A stretch of 26,497 nucleotides of DNA, taken from assembly GCA_945869755.1 (NCBI GenBank), contig CAMBPW010000005.1, positions 1 to 26,497 on the forward strand, in the 5' to 3' direction. This DNA is from an uncultured Gemella sp. (lineage in GTDB: Bacteria > Bacillota > Bacilli > Staphylococcales > Gemellaceae). The notes beneath the pieces are model-generated. The model searched no databases, had not been told where the DNA came from, and was given only the letters and a program-made list of their open reading frames with translations. Below, in pieces: positions 15,874-25,230 of the stretch (position 1 is its first letter; every line of letters begins with the position of its first letter). The position numbers and the translations under genes are program-made.

Positions 15874-17683
15874 TATCCATTTTTAGAACTGCCATAAAAG
15901 CATCTTGTGGTACTTCTACACTTCCTACTGCTTTCATTCGTTCTTTTCCTTTTTTCTGTTTCTCTAATAGTTTTCTTTTCCTACTAATATCTCCACCATA
16001 ACATTTAGCGAGAACATTTTTTCTCATTGCTTTAATAGTTTCTCTAGAAATTATTTTATTACCAATAGCAGCTTGTATAGGAATTTCAAATTGTTGTTTT
16101 GGAATTAATTTTTTTAATTTTTCTACTATTACTTTTCCACGTTGATATGCAAATTCTCTATGAACTATAAAACTTAGTGCGTCAACCTGTTCTCCATTTA
16201 GTAATATATCCATTTTCACAAGATTACTTGCTTTATATCCAGTCATTTCATAATCAAATGAAGCATACCCTTTTGTATTTGATTTTAATTGATCAAAAAA
16301 GTCAAATACTATTTCTGATAAAGGCATATCATAAATTATATTTACACGCGTAGAATCTATGTAGTCCATATTCATAAACACTCCACGTTTTTTTTGACAA
16401 AGCTCCATTATAGCTCCAACGTAATCATTAGGAACCATAATACTTGCTTTTACATAAGGTTCTTTTATTTGATTTATTTTTTGAGGCTCTGGCATCTCTG
16501 ACGGATTTGAAACATCAATTTCTGCACCATCTGTTCTTTCAACTTTATAAACAACTGATGGAGCAGTAGCTATAATATCTATATTAAATTCACGTTCTAT
16601 TCGCTCTTGAATAATTTCCATATGTAACATTCCTAAAAATCCACAACGGAATCCAAATCCAAGAGCTTGAGAAGTTTCTGCTTCATATTGTAATGCCGAA
16701 TCATTAAGTTCTAACTTTTCTAACGCTTCTCTTAAATCATTATATTTTGCTGAGTCAATAGGATATAAACCACAATAAACCATTGGGTTTAATTTTCTAT
16801 AACCAGGTAATGCTTCTTTAGCAGGATTATTGTATAAAGTTATAGTATCTCCAACTCGTGTTTCACTAACATTTTTTATTGATGCACAAATAAATCCAAC
16901 ATCTCCAACCGTTAATTCGTCGACCTGTTTTTCTTTAGGGGTATGAATACCAACTTCTGTAACATCAAATACTCCTCCAGTTGCCATCATTTTAATTTTA
17001 TCACCAACTTTTACAGTTCCATTTTTTATACGAACAGAAACTATTACTCCTCTATACGGATCATAAATCGAGTCAAAAATTAATGCTTGTAATGGTTCAT
17101 TTGAATCTCCTTTTGGTGCAGGAATGTATTCAACTATTTGTTCTAATATTTCATCAATTCCTATTCCAGCTTTAGCAGAAGCTAAAACTATATCATCAGT
17201 AGGTAAACCAATAACATCCTCTATTTCTGTTTTTACTTTTTCAGGATCAGCGGCAGGCAAGTCTATTTTATTAATAATAGGTATAATTTCTAAATTATTA
17301 TCTAATGCTAAATAAACATTAGCCAAAGTTTGTGCTTCAATACCTTGTGCTGCATCAACTACTAATATTGCACCTTCACATGCCGCTAAAGAACGAGATA
17401 CTTCATATGTAAAATCTACGTGCCCTGGCGTATCAATCAAATGAAAAATATATTCTTCTCCATTCTTTGCTGTATAATTAAGTTTTACAGCATTCAATTT
17501 AATAGTTATTCCACGTTCTCTTTCTATATCCATAGAGTCTAAAAGTTGAGCTTTCATTTCTCGTGATTCTATTGCTTTAGTTTTTTCTAAAATTCTATCT
17601 GCTAACGTAGATTTTCCATGATCAATATGTGCAATAATAGAAAAATTTCTTATATTTTTTTGTCTATCATTTCTGTTATTCAT
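15866..17683 (-). CDS. lepA: Elongation factor 4 (LepA)
   Basis: LepA is a ribosome-associated translational GTPase, implicated in back-translocation or initiation and 30S biogenesis. The protein has 605 residues, normal length. GTPase motifs are AHIDHGKS (18-25), RGIT (57-60), DTPGH (84-88) and NKID (138-141). The LepA-specific C-terminal domain is present and ends VPQDAFMAVLKMDNE. A Shine-Dalgarno AAAGGA lies nine bases before the ATG. It follows recX by 17 bases and overlaps hemW by eight bases. Confidence 0.97.
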   Translation of the reverse strand: MNNRNDRQKNIRNFSIIAHIDHGKSTLADRILEKTKAIESREMKAQLLDSMDIERERGITIKLNAVKLNYTAKNGEEYIFHLIDTPGHVDFTYEVSRSLAACEGAILVVDAAQGIEAQTLANVYLALDNNLEIIPIINKIDLPAADPEKVKTEIEDVIGLPTDDIVLASAKAGIGIDEILEQIVEYIPAPKGDSNEPLQALIFDSIYDPYRGVIVSVRIKNGTVKVGDKIKMMATGGVFDVTEVGIHTPKEKQVDELTVGDVGFICASIKNVSETRVGDTITLYNNPAKEALPGYRKLNPMVYCGLYPIDSAKYNDLREALEKLELNDSALQYEAETSQALGFGFRCGFLGMLHMEIIQERIEREFNIDIIATAPSVVYKVERTDGAEIDVSNPSEMPEPQKINQIKEPYVKASIMVPNDYVGAIMELCQKKRGVFMNMDYIDSTRVNIIYDMPLSEIVFDFFDQLKSNTKGYASFDYEMTGYKASNLVKMDILLNGEQVDALSFIVHREFAYQRGKVIVEKLKKLIPKQQFEIPIQAAIGNKIISRETIKAMRKNVLAKCYGGDISRKRKLLEKQKKGKERMKAVGSVEVPQDAFMAVLKMDNE

Positions 17684-17700
17684 TTACATTATTCCTTTAT

Positions 17701-18492
17701 TTAAAAATCTATTTCTAAAAAATAGTCTTTTATATCTCCGTAATTAAATCCATCACGCAATAATTTTTCTACTATTTTTTGTTTTAATATATATTTATCG
17801 TCATATTTTTTACTTAATTTTGAATATGCTTTATCAAAATATTTAGAAATAATTTCACTATCATCGTTTTCTTCATTATTATTTTCTAAAAATATTTTGA
17901 AAGCTTTATTTATTATATCAAAAGTATAGCCATTTGCATAAAGTTTAGTAGTTATTTTTTTAATTTTTTTATTAATTGCTTCATTTTTCTTGCTATATTC
18001 TTTTTCAATTAATAAATATACAACCTCAATTTGTTCACTATCTGTACATATAGTTAAAATATTATTGTTAATATATTGTTCATTAACTCTTTTTTCTTCT
18101 AACTTTTTCTTTATCCAAATAGGTCCCTTTTTTTTCAAATTGAAATATTCATTTATAAAAGTTTTAGCATATTTCTCATCATCTAAATATTTATATTCTT
18201 TTACTTTTTCAACTGCATAGTCTATATTATTTTCAAATATTTCTTTCTTTCTTAAATATTCTCTTAGTTCATATTCAGTTTTCATACCATAACTTAAATA
18301 ATTTAGTGATAAGTTTACTGCTTGTTCTTTATTTTCTGATAACAATATTTTTTTATATTGATCTACTGTTATTTTTATTTTTTTTACTAAATTAAATTTT
18401 ATTATAGTATTTTCAGAAACATAAATACTTTTTTCATTATCAAATTCCAACTTATACTTCTTATTTAACTTTTTTATATTAACTATTTCCAT
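17701..18492 (-). CDS. recX: Regulatory protein RecX
   Basis: RecX binds RecA filaments and modulates their activity. The protein has 263 residues, like the long Firmicutes RecX proteins. Repeated three-helix modules are visible: SYGMKTEYELREYLRKKE, then KEYKYLDDEKYAKTFINEY, then KKKGPIWIKKKLEEK, with further divergent repeats to the C-terminus. GGAG lies five bases before the ATG at 18492. It sits between miaA and lepA on the same transcript. Identity rests on the YLDDEKYA and GPxxIxxxLxxK patterns. Confidence 0.9.
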   Translation of the reverse strand: MEIVNIKKLNKKYKLEFDNEKSIYVSENTIIKFNLVKKIKITVDQYKKILLSENKEQAVNLSLNYLSYGMKTEYELREYLRKKEIFENNIDYAVEKVKEYKYLDDEKYAKTFINEYFNLKKKGPIWIKKKLEEKRVNEQYINNNILTICTDSEQIEVVYLLIEKEYSKKNEAINKKIKKITTKLYANGYTFDIINKAFKIFLENNNEENDDSEIISKYFDKAYSKLSKKYDDKYILKQKIVEKLLRDGFNYGDIKDYFLEIDF

Positions 18493-18507
18493 ATTTTCTC
18501 CAATAAA

Positions 18508-19416
18508 TTAATTATTAGCTAAAAATTTTTCTATATCTATTTCTATTTTTAAATGTTCATTTTTGTCAATATTATACCAATGTCCATTAAAAATTTTATT
18601 CCTAAACCATGTTAACTGTCTTTTGGCGTATCTTCTTGAATTTTGTTTTATACTTTCTATCATATTTTCCATAGATATTTCTTCTTTTAAATATGATAAT
18701 ACCTCTTTGTATCCAATTGAACTTATAGCTTGTAGATTTGTTCCATAATTATTTACTATATTTTTAACTTCATCAATTAATCCATCACTAATCATATTAT
18801 TTACTCTACTATTGATTCGTGAATATATATTTTCTCTTTCTCTATTTAAAATTATAATATATGGATTATATTTATAATAAATATTATTTCCACTCATATT
18901 TTCAGAAAAAGATTTTTTTTCATTAATTATATAATTGAAAGCATTTATTATACGTCTTTCATTATTAACATCTATTTTTTTATAAGTTTCTTCATCTTCT
19001 TTTTTTATGTAGTTCAACATTTCATTAATATTATAATTTTCTTCTTTATTGTCATAATTTCCAAAATTATAATCATAAATAACCGCATTCATATAATATC
19101 CAGTTCCTCCAATAAGTAATGGAGTTTTACCTCTAGATATAATATCCTCTATAGTTTTTCTAGCTAACACTTGAAAATCATAAACGGAGAATTTCGCAGT
19201 AGGTTCTAAAATATCTATTAAATGATGCTTTATTCCTCCCATTTCATCTTCTCTTATTTTCGCTGAGCCTATATTAAATTTTTTATAAACTTGAACACTA
19301 TCAATTGAAACTATTTCACAGTTAAATTTTTTAGCAAGTTTTATACTTATTTCTGTTTTTCCTACAGCCGTTGCTCCTACTAAGGATATAATTTTATATT
19401 TTTTTTTATCTGACAT
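18508..19416 (-). CDS. miaA: tRNA dimethylallyltransferase MiaA
   Basis: MiaA transfers a dimethylallyl group to N6 of A37 in tRNAs that read codons starting with U, which improves reading accuracy. The protein has 302 residues, normal length. The P-loop is GATAVGKT (14-21). Substrate motifs are SIDSVQVYKKFNIGSAK, GIKHHLIDI and LLIGGTGYYM; the C-terminus has RRYAKRQLTWFRN, the tRNA-binding signature. DSVQVYK differs slightly from the common DSMQVYK. It starts two bases after the mutL stop, with only a weak AAGAGA upstream, so coupling to mutL translation is likely. Confidence 0.95.
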   Translation of the reverse strand: MSDKKKYKIISLVGATAVGKTEISIKLAKKFNCEIVSIDSVQVYKKFNIGSAKIREDEMGGIKHHLIDILEPTAKFSVYDFQVLARKTIEDIISRGKTPLLIGGTGYYMNAVIYDYNFGNYDNKEENYNINEMLNYIKKEDEETYKKIDVNNERRIINAFNYIINEKKSFSENMSGNNIYYKYNPYIIILNRERENIYSRINSRVNNMISDGLIDEVKNIVNNYGTNLQAISSIGYKEVLSYLKEEISMENMIESIKQNSRRYAKRQLTWFRNKIFNGHWYNIDKNEHLKIEIDIEKFLANN

Positions 19417-19418
19417 AA

Positions 19419-21314
19419 CTATACTATTCTCTTAAACATTTTTTCTAAATCTTTTTTAGTCATTTTACTTATTATCGGTCTTCCATGTGGACAAGTAAAT
19501 GGATTTTGACAACTATATAAATCACTTATAACTTTATTCATTTCTTCAATAGTTAAATATTGATTTGCTTTTATTGAACATTTACAACTAGCCATAGCTA
19601 TAGCATCATTACGCAATTCAATAATAGATATATTTTTATTATTAATAACTTTATTAATAATTTCTTTTATTGTATCTTCCGCATTTTCTATTATCCAATT
19701 AGGATATTCTCTAACTAAATAAGAATTATCACCAAAATCTTCTAAATTTATCCCAATATTTGCTAATTCATTTATATAGTTTTTTATAAAAATAACTTCA
19801 TCATTTGAAAAGTTAAATATTAAAGGAACTAATAATTGTGTTTTTATTATTTTCATATCATCAAACTGTTTCTGTAGTCTTTCATAATTGTACCTTTCTT
19901 GTGCTGCATGTTGATCAATTAAATAAAGTTCATCTCCAGTTTGAGCTAATATATAAGTTTTAAATATTTGTGCAAGAACTGTCAGATTTGGTAATGTCAA
20001 TTCTTGACTATGAACATTTTCTAATTCATTATTTATATTAATACTTTGAATTTCACTTTCAACATTACCTAAAGTTTCATTATAAACATTATAAGAAAAT
20101 TCATTTTCATCATTTGATATACTGTGTTCTTTTTCAGGTTTTATAAATTCAAAGAAATTATCCTTTTCTTTATTGAAATTTCTTAATTTTGCATTATAGC
20201 TATTATTTTCTAATTTTGATTCTTTTATAACAAAACTATTGTCAATTTCTTTTCTAAATGTTACTTGTTCTACTTTTTCGTCATTATTTTTATTTCGCAA
20301 TACATTATTAATTCCTTGTGGAATGTAAGTATTCTTTAACAATCTTTTACTGATAGTTTCTTTAATTAATAATATTAATTCTTGCTCTTTTGAAAGTCTA
20401 ACTTCTTGTTTTGTAGGATGAACATTGACGTCTAATAATATTGAATCCATTTCTACATTGATAATTGCTATAGGATATCTATTTTTCATAAGAAATGTTC
20501 CATAAGCATCTATTATTGCATTTTGTATTTGATAGTTTTTTACATACCTATTATTTATAAAAACATTTATATAATTTTTATTAGCTCTTGTTTCTTCTGG
20601 TTTAGATATATATCCTGATATTTTATAATCATCATTTACTCCAGAAAAAGAGAGCATATTACGAGCAATATCACTACTATAAACTTTAGAAATTACTTTT
20701 ATACAATTATCATCTCCATAAGTTTTTAAAACTATTTTGTCATCAACTACAACTTCAAACGAAATATTTGGATATGAAAGTGCTAATTTATTAACAACAT
20801 TCATAATATTACTCTGTTCTGTATGTGGATTTCTTAAATATTTTAATCTTGCTGGGGTATTATAAAATAAATTTTTTACACTTATATCTGTTCCCTTTAT
20901 CGGAGCATAGTATTCATTTTTTACAATTTCTCCAGCTGTAATTTCTAAATATTTACCTTTTTCTTCTCCGGCACAACTTTTTATTTCAATATTACTAACT
21001 GAAGCAATACTAGCTAATGCCTCTCCTCTAAATCCTAAAGTATTTATTCTAAATAAATCATAATCAGATGAAATTTTACTCGTTGCATGACGCATAAATG
21101 CTTTTTCAATATCATCATTACTAATTCCAGAACCATTATCAATTATTCTAATTTCTTCAATTCCAAATTCTTTAATTATTACTTTTATATTTGTACTTCC
21201 TGCATCAATAGAATTTTCTAACAATTCTTTAACTACAGAAGAAGGTCTTTCAACAACTTCTCCAGCTGCAATTTTATTTGCAAGTGAATTTGATAAAATA
21301 TTTATTTTTCCCAT
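19419..21314 (-). CDS. mutL: DNA mismatch repair protein MutL (endonuclease type)
   Basis: MutL is the matchmaker and, in bacteria lacking MutH, the nicking endonuclease of mismatch repair. From the ATG at 21314 it has 631 residues. The GHKL ATPase part shows LLENSIDAGST (31-41), DNGSG (59-63) and GFRGEAL (94-100). A poorly conserved Asn/Glu-rich linker spans about 330-440. The C-terminal part carries the endonuclease motif DQHAAQERYNYE (467-478), SCKCSIKAN (576-584) and CPHGRP (608-613). A GTG at 21323 would add three residues, but GAGGAG overlaps it and sits eight bases before the ATG. It heads a transcript with miaA, recX, lepA and hemW, separate from mutS. Confidence 0.96.
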   Translation of the reverse strand: MGKINILSNSLANKIAAGEVVERPSSVVKELLENSIDAGSTNIKVIIKEFGIEEIRIIDNGSGISNDDIEKAFMRHATSKISSDYDLFRINTLGFRGEALASIASVSNIEIKSCAGEEKGKYLEITAGEIVKNEYYAPIKGTDISVKNLFYNTPARLKYLRNPHTEQSNIMNVVNKLALSYPNISFEVVVDDKIVLKTYGDDNCIKVISKVYSSDIARNMLSFSGVNDDYKISGYISKPEETRANKNYINVFINNRYVKNYQIQNAIIDAYGTFLMKNRYPIAIINVEMDSILLDVNVHPTKQEVRLSKEQELILLIKETISKRLLKNTYIPQGINNVLRNKNNDEKVEQVTFRKEIDNSFVIKESKLENNSYNAKLRNFNKEKDNFFEFIKPEKEHSISNDENEFSYNVYNETLGNVESEIQSININNELENVHSQELTLPNLTVLAQIFKTYILAQTGDELYLIDQHAAQERYNYERLQKQFDDMKIIKTQLLVPLIFNFSNDEVIFIKNYINELANIGINLEDFGDNSYLVREYPNWIIENAEDTIKEIINKVINNKNISIIELRNDAIAMASCKCSIKANQYLTIEEMNKVISDLYSCQNPFTCPHGRPIISKMTKKDLEKMFKRIV

Positions 21315-21322
21315 TAAACTCA

Positions 21323-21328
21323 CTCCTC
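21323..21328 (-). promoter_or_regulatory. Ribosome binding site deciding the mutL start
   Basis: GAGGAG on the minus strand has an eight-base spacer to ATG at 21314. The upstream in-frame GTG begins immediately at the end of this element and is therefore unlikely to be used. Confidence 0.7.
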
Positions 21329-21351
21329 ACAATTTTATTATTCAATATTCA

Positions 21352-21380
21352 ATTATACACTAATTTTTAATAAATAACTA
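21352..21380 (-). promoter_or_regulatory. Probable promoter of the mutL unit
   Basis: A perfect -10 TATAAT (21357-21352) preceded by GTG lies 38 bases before the mutL ATG. The -35 at 17 bases, TAGTTA (21380-21375), is weak. The position after the mutS terminator supports a separate mutL promoter. Confidence 0.5.
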
Positions 21381-21396
21381 TATTTAAAAATTAAAA

Positions 21397-21423
21397 AACT
21401 AGATTGTTTTTTACAATCTAGTT
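21397..21423 (-). terminator. Rho-independent terminator at the end of mutS
   Basis: AACTAGATTGT (21397-21407) pairs perfectly with ACAATCTAGTT (21413-21423) around T5. On the minus strand the sequence after the stem is T-rich (21396-21380). The mutS stop codon lies inside the upstream arm, so mutS is separated from mutL transcription. Confidence 0.8.
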
Positions 21424-23934
21424 AATTTTATTTTTTAAATCATCTAAAATTTTTAATGCCATTATTGGTGTTGTATTTAATAAATCAATATTTGAAATTA
21501 TATTTTTTAGTTCAGTATATTTCTCATCATAATTATCTAAGTCAAAAGATAGTTTTTTATAATGTTTTGTATCTACTTTATAATTTGAATTATTTTTATT
21601 ACCACTTTCAAGCGTAGATAATATATTATTAGCATTTACAATAATTTCATTAGGTAAATCTGCTAATTTGGCAACGTGAATACCATAACTTTTTTCAATA
21701 GCACCATCATTTACTTTATATAGAAAAATTAATTTACCTTTTTCTTCTTTCGCAGAAACGTGAATATTTTTTATTCCTTTTGAATTTTCTTCTAATTTAG
21801 TGAGTTCATGATAATGTGTTGAAAAAAGAGTTTTACACTTAATTTTATCATTTATATATTCTAAAATTGATTGTGCTAAAGCTATTCCATCATATGTTGA
21901 TGTTCCACGACCTATTTCATCAAATATTAATAAAGAATTTTCTGTAGATTCTAATAACGCATTTTTAGCTTCTATCATTTCAACCATAAATGTAGATTTT
22001 CCACCAGCTAAATCATCAGAAGCACCAATTCTAGTAAATATCTTATCAAATATCGGTAAATTTGCACTATCACACGGAACGAAAGACCCAATTTGTGCAA
22101 GAACTACAATTAGTGCTAATTGTCTCATATAAGTTGATTTTCCAGACATATTTGGTCCTGTAATTAATAAAATATTATCTTCTTTGTTAAATTTACAATC
22201 ATTACTTATATAACTATTTTTCGACACCATTCGTTCTACTATTGGATGTCGACCAGCAACTATATCTATCGAATTAAAATTATTAAATGTAGGTTTTACA
22301 TAATTAAATTCTTCTGCTACTGTTGATAACGTAATATATACATCTATATCACTTAAAATATCTGCTAAAAATTGTAACTCTTTAGTATATTTTTGAATTT
22401 CTAATTTTACATTCTGAAACAATTCTAACTCTAAATCTTCTATCTTTGAATTAGAATTAATAATATAATCTTCTATTGTTTTCAATTCTTCAAATACAAA
22501 TCGTTCGCAATTAGCTAGTGTTTGTTTTCTATTATAACCTCTTGATTCAATATCTAAATTTTTTAAATTATTTTTTGATACTTCAACAAAATATCCAAAA
22601 ACTTTATTGTATCCAACTTTTAAATTTTTAATACCTGTAATTTCACGTTCTCTATTTTCTATATCAAGCAACATAGCTTTTCCGTTTACTTGTGCATTTC
22701 TATAATTATCTAATTCTTCACTAAATCCTATCTTAATTGCATTTCCTTCTTTAACAGTTTGTCCTGCATTTTCATTAATTGAATTATTTAAAAATAATCT
22801 AAGTTCATATAAATCTGAAATTTTACTATTAACATTTCTAATACAATCACTATCTATTTTATCTAATAATTGTTTTATTTCAGGTATTTTCTCAAGGGTA
22901 TTTTTTAAATTTAATAATTCTTTTGGAGATACTATATTATAAGATATTTTCGTAGCTATACGCTCAATGTCATAAACTTCTCGTAATAATTTCTGTATAT
23001 CTTCTTTTATAAAAAAATGTTCAATAAAATCTGAAATTACATTTTGACGAAATAAAATTTCATCTAAATTTATTAAAGGATGTTCTAACCATTTTTTTAA
23101 TTTCCTTGCTCCAGAAGCTGTTTTTGTTTTATCAATTACACTTAATAGTGAACCCTTTTTAGAACCATTAGCCATATTTTGAGTTATTTCTAAATTTTTT
23201 ATAGAATAGTTTGTCATATAAACATATTTATTTTTAAAATAAATCTCAAAAGGCTTTATTCCATCTATGTTTGTATTTTGAGTAGTTTCAATATAATTTA
23301 GTAAATTATTACAGCTAATTTTTAAAAATTCATTATTAATTAGTTTTGTTTGTTCAGTTAGCAAATTCTCTTTTAATTCTACATTAGTTACATAAACATC
23401 TCTAATATTTATATTTTCCTCATTTACATTTAAAACTTCACGAATATTATTTTTTAAAATTTCATCAATTAGTTCATCTTCATTTTCTAAAACTATACAT
23501 CTACTTTCTCCTGTCATAATATCACAAAAAGAAAAATAGTATTTATCCTTATGATATACACAACCTAAAAAATTATTTTCATCGTAATTTTTATAATTCA
23601 TGTATGTACCAGGTGTTATTACTTTAATAACTTTTCTTTCGACTAATTTACCTTGACCTGCTTCCGATACTTGTTCACAAATTGCTACTTTATGTCCGTT
23701 ATTTACTAAAATATCAATATAATTACTTGCAGAATGGAATGGAACTCCACACATAGGTATTCTTTCTTCGACACCTGCATCTCTACCAGTTAAAGTTATT
23801 TCTAAAATTTTTGACGCTTCTATAGCATCGTCAAAAAACATTTCATAAAAATCTCCTAAACGATAGAATAAAAACATATCGTTATATTCTTTTTTTATTT
23901 TTAAATATTGCTCAATCATTGGAGTATATTTCAA
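21418..23934 (-). CDS. mutS: DNA mismatch repair protein MutS
   Basis: MutS recognises mismatches and recruits MutL. From the TTG at 23934 it has 838 residues and starts MKYTPMIEQYLKIKK, in register with B. subtilis MutS. The mismatch-reading motif is GDFYEMF (27-33, Phe29 and Glu31). The ABC-type ATPase has Walker A GPNMSGKS (593-600) and FDEIGRGTST (671-680), followed by FSTHYHELT. A GTG at 23943 would add three residues but is part of the Shine-Dalgarno GAGGTG, which has a six-base spacer to the TTG. The gene stands alone, with a terminator at its end and a divergent wall-synthesis gene upstream. Confidence 0.96.
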   Translation of the reverse strand: MKYTPMIEQYLKIKKEYNDMFLFYRLGDFYEMFFDDAIEASKILEITLTGRDAGVEERIPMCGVPFHSASNYIDILVNNGHKVAICEQVSEAGQGKLVERKVIKVITPGTYMNYKNYDENNFLGCVYHKDKYYFSFCDIMTGESRCIVLENEDELIDEILKNNIREVLNVNEENINIRDVYVTNVELKENLLTEQTKLINNEFLKISCNNLLNYIETTQNTNIDGIKPFEIYFKNKYVYMTNYSIKNLEITQNMANGSKKGSLLSVIDKTKTASGARKLKKWLEHPLINLDEILFRQNVISDFIEHFFIKEDIQKLLREVYDIERIATKISYNIVSPKELLNLKNTLEKIPEIKQLLDKIDSDCIRNVNSKISDLYELRLFLNNSINENAGQTVKEGNAIKIGFSEELDNYRNAQVNGKAMLLDIENREREITGIKNLKVGYNKVFGYFVEVSKNNLKNLDIESRGYNRKQTLANCERFVFEELKTIEDYIINSNSKIEDLELELFQNVKLEIQKYTKELQFLADILSDIDVYITLSTVAEEFNYVKPTFNNFNSIDIVAGRHPIVERMVSKNSYISNDCKFNKEDNILLITGPNMSGKSTYMRQLALIVVLAQIGSFVPCDSANLPIFDKIFTRIGASDDLAGGKSTFMVEMIEAKNALLESTENSLLIFDEIGRGTSTYDGIALAQSILEYINDKIKCKTLFSTHYHELTKLEENSKGIKNIHVSAKEEKGKLIFLYKVNDGAIEKSYGIHVAKLADLPNEIIVNANNILSTLESGNKNNSNYKVDTKHYKKLSFDLDNYDEKYTELKNIISNIDLLNTTPIMALKILDDLKNKIN

Positions 23935-23940
23935 TATTAT

Positions 23941-23946
23941 CACCTC
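23941..23946 (-). promoter_or_regulatory. Ribosome binding site pointing to a TTG start for mutS
   Basis: GAGGTG on the minus strand is followed by ATAATA and TTG at 23934. No ATG lies at a suitable distance; the next one would remove the conserved YTP residues. Confidence 0.7.
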
Positions 23947-23957
23947 GCATTAATTTA

Positions 23958-23986
23958 TTGCTATGAATTTTATATTATTGTATAAT
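23958..23986 (+). promoter_or_regulatory. Promoter of the SEDS glycosyltransferase gene
   Basis: TTGCTA (23958-23963), a 17-base spacer and TATAAT (23981-23986). The transcript would start near 23993, downstream of the in-frame ATG at 23963. That rules this ATG out for transcripts from this promoter. Confidence 0.75.
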
Positions 23987-23995
23987 CTTACAAAA

Positions 23996-23999
23996 GGGG
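23996..23999 (+). promoter_or_regulatory. Ribosome binding site pointing to a TTG start for the SEDS gene
   Basis: GGGG, within AAAAGGGG, is followed by an eight-base spacer and TTG at 24008. Together with the promoter position it favours this start over the ATG at 23963. Confidence 0.65.
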
Positions 24000-24007
24000 T
24001 TGATTTT

Positions 24008-25192
24008 TTGAAACAATTTATTTTTGAAAAAAGTAATAGAATATTATTATCTTTTTATTTTATACTTGCCATAACAAGTATAATTTCAATATTTTTAGCG
24101 GAGTATAATAACGGTGTAACTCCTAAATTATTTATAAAACAAATAATTTTTTACGGTATAAGTTTTACTATTATTTACTTTATGCAAAAAGTTTCTATCC
24201 AGACTTACGAGAAAATTAGTATATTATTTTTCATTTTTATAGTATGTATATTAGCAATACTATTAATATCTCCAGAAAATATTGCCCCTACAGTTAATGG
24301 TGCAAAAAGCTGGTTTAACTTTAAAATTTTTACAGTACAACCATCAGAATTTGCAAAAGTTGCATCTGTAGGAATAATAAGTTTTTTAATAATTCAAAAT
24401 CATTTTAACAAATCATCAGACATTATAAAGCTATTAGAAATTTCAATTATTTTACTAATTCCTTTTATTTTAATAATGAAAGAAAATGATTTAGGAAATG
24501 GTCTTTACTTCATATTTTTATTTTTAGTCTTAGCATTTCTAGTTAGTAGTAGAAGTAAAACATTTTTCATAATATATACTATAGTTGTAAGTTTTGTAGG
24601 ATTGATTTTAACTAGTGCATTATATTTCCCAACAGTTCTAAATTTAATTGGTATAAAAACTTATCAGTTAAAAAGATTGTTAGCTTGGTTCAATCCAGAA
24701 GAATTTCAATACAACTATGCATATCAAATAACGAACGCTTTAAATGAAATAAAATCTGGTGGTCTAACCGGAAATTTTTCTAAAAATGCTGTTTATATAG
24801 ATGAACAATTCAATGATTTTATTCTATCTGTTATAGCAAAAAATTTTGGTTTTATCGGTGTTTCCTTTTTCATTTTAATTTATTTTTTATTTTTATTAAA
24901 AATAATTTTTATTGCAAGAAAATGCCAACACGGAAATTTCAGTTATTATTTTATATTACTAACTGTATTTAATTTTGCATTTTCATTTATTATAAATTCA
25001 TATTCATCTACAGGATTAATACCCGTAATAGGAGTTAGTATGCCGTTTATAAGTTATGGCGGTAGTTCATTAATTGCAAATACACTATTGTTTGGTATTA
25101 TAATCAAAATAAATAATACCATTTATAATGAACAATTAGCTGATGAACAATATTTTGATACTGAGTATGAATATGAAGAAACTGAATATTAA
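24008..25192 (+). CDS. SEDS-family peptidoglycan glycosyltransferase (FtsW/RodA/SpoVE type)
   Basis: SEDS proteins polymerise lipid II into glycan strands with a class B penicillin-binding protein partner, FtsW in division and RodA in elongation. From the TTG at 24008 it has 394 residues and about ten hydrophobic membrane segments. Family motifs are NGAKSWFNF (98-106), VQPSEFAK (110-117), KENDLG (158-163, where PDLG is usual), FNDFILSVIAKNFGF (268-282, with the putative catalytic Asp270) and PFISYGGSS (346-354). The tail is rich in Asp, Glu and Tyr. I cannot decide between FtsW and RodA. It is monocistronic and divergent from mutS; no penicillin-binding protein is adjacent. Confidence 0.88.
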   Translation: MKQFIFEKSNRILLSFYFILAITSIISIFLAEYNNGVTPKLFIKQIIFYGISFTIIYFMQKVSIQTYEKISILFFIFIVCILAILLISPENIAPTVNGAKSWFNFKIFTVQPSEFAKVASVGIISFLIIQNHFNKSSDIIKLLEISIILLIPFILIMKENDLGNGLYFIFLFLVLAFLVSSRSKTFFIIYTIVVSFVGLILTSALYFPTVLNLIGIKTYQLKRLLAWFNPEEFQYNYAYQITNALNEIKSGGLTGNFSKNAVYIDEQFNDFILSVIAKNFGFIGVSFFILIYFLFLLKIIFIARKCQHGNFSYYFILLTVFNFAFSFIINSYSSTGLIPVIGVSMPFISYGGSSLIANTLLFGIIIKINNTIYNEQLADEQYFDTEYEYEETEY

Positions 25193-25194
25193 TT

Positions 25195-25227
25195 ATAACA
25201 GGATAATTTTTAAAATTATCCTGTTAT
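25195..25227 (+). terminator. Rho-independent terminator after the SEDS gene
   Basis: ATAACAGGATAATTTT (25195-25210) and its exact complement (25212-25227) flank one base; the real loop is probably five or more bases. T-rich sequence follows (25224-25232). It lies between two convergent genes and may also stop the minus-strand peptidase transcript, although the U-tract on that side is poor. Confidence 0.88.
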
Positions 25228-25230
25228 TTT

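Noticed and set aside
19876..20325. Asn/Glu-rich segment of mutL as a sign of frameshift or insertion
   Set aside because: The reading frame is continuous. MutL proteins normally have a variable linker between the ATPase and endonuclease domains.
23963..24007. ATG at 23963 as the start of the SEDS gene
   Set aside because: It lies upstream of the predicted transcription start and has no ribosome binding site. The extra 15 residues are not typical of the family.
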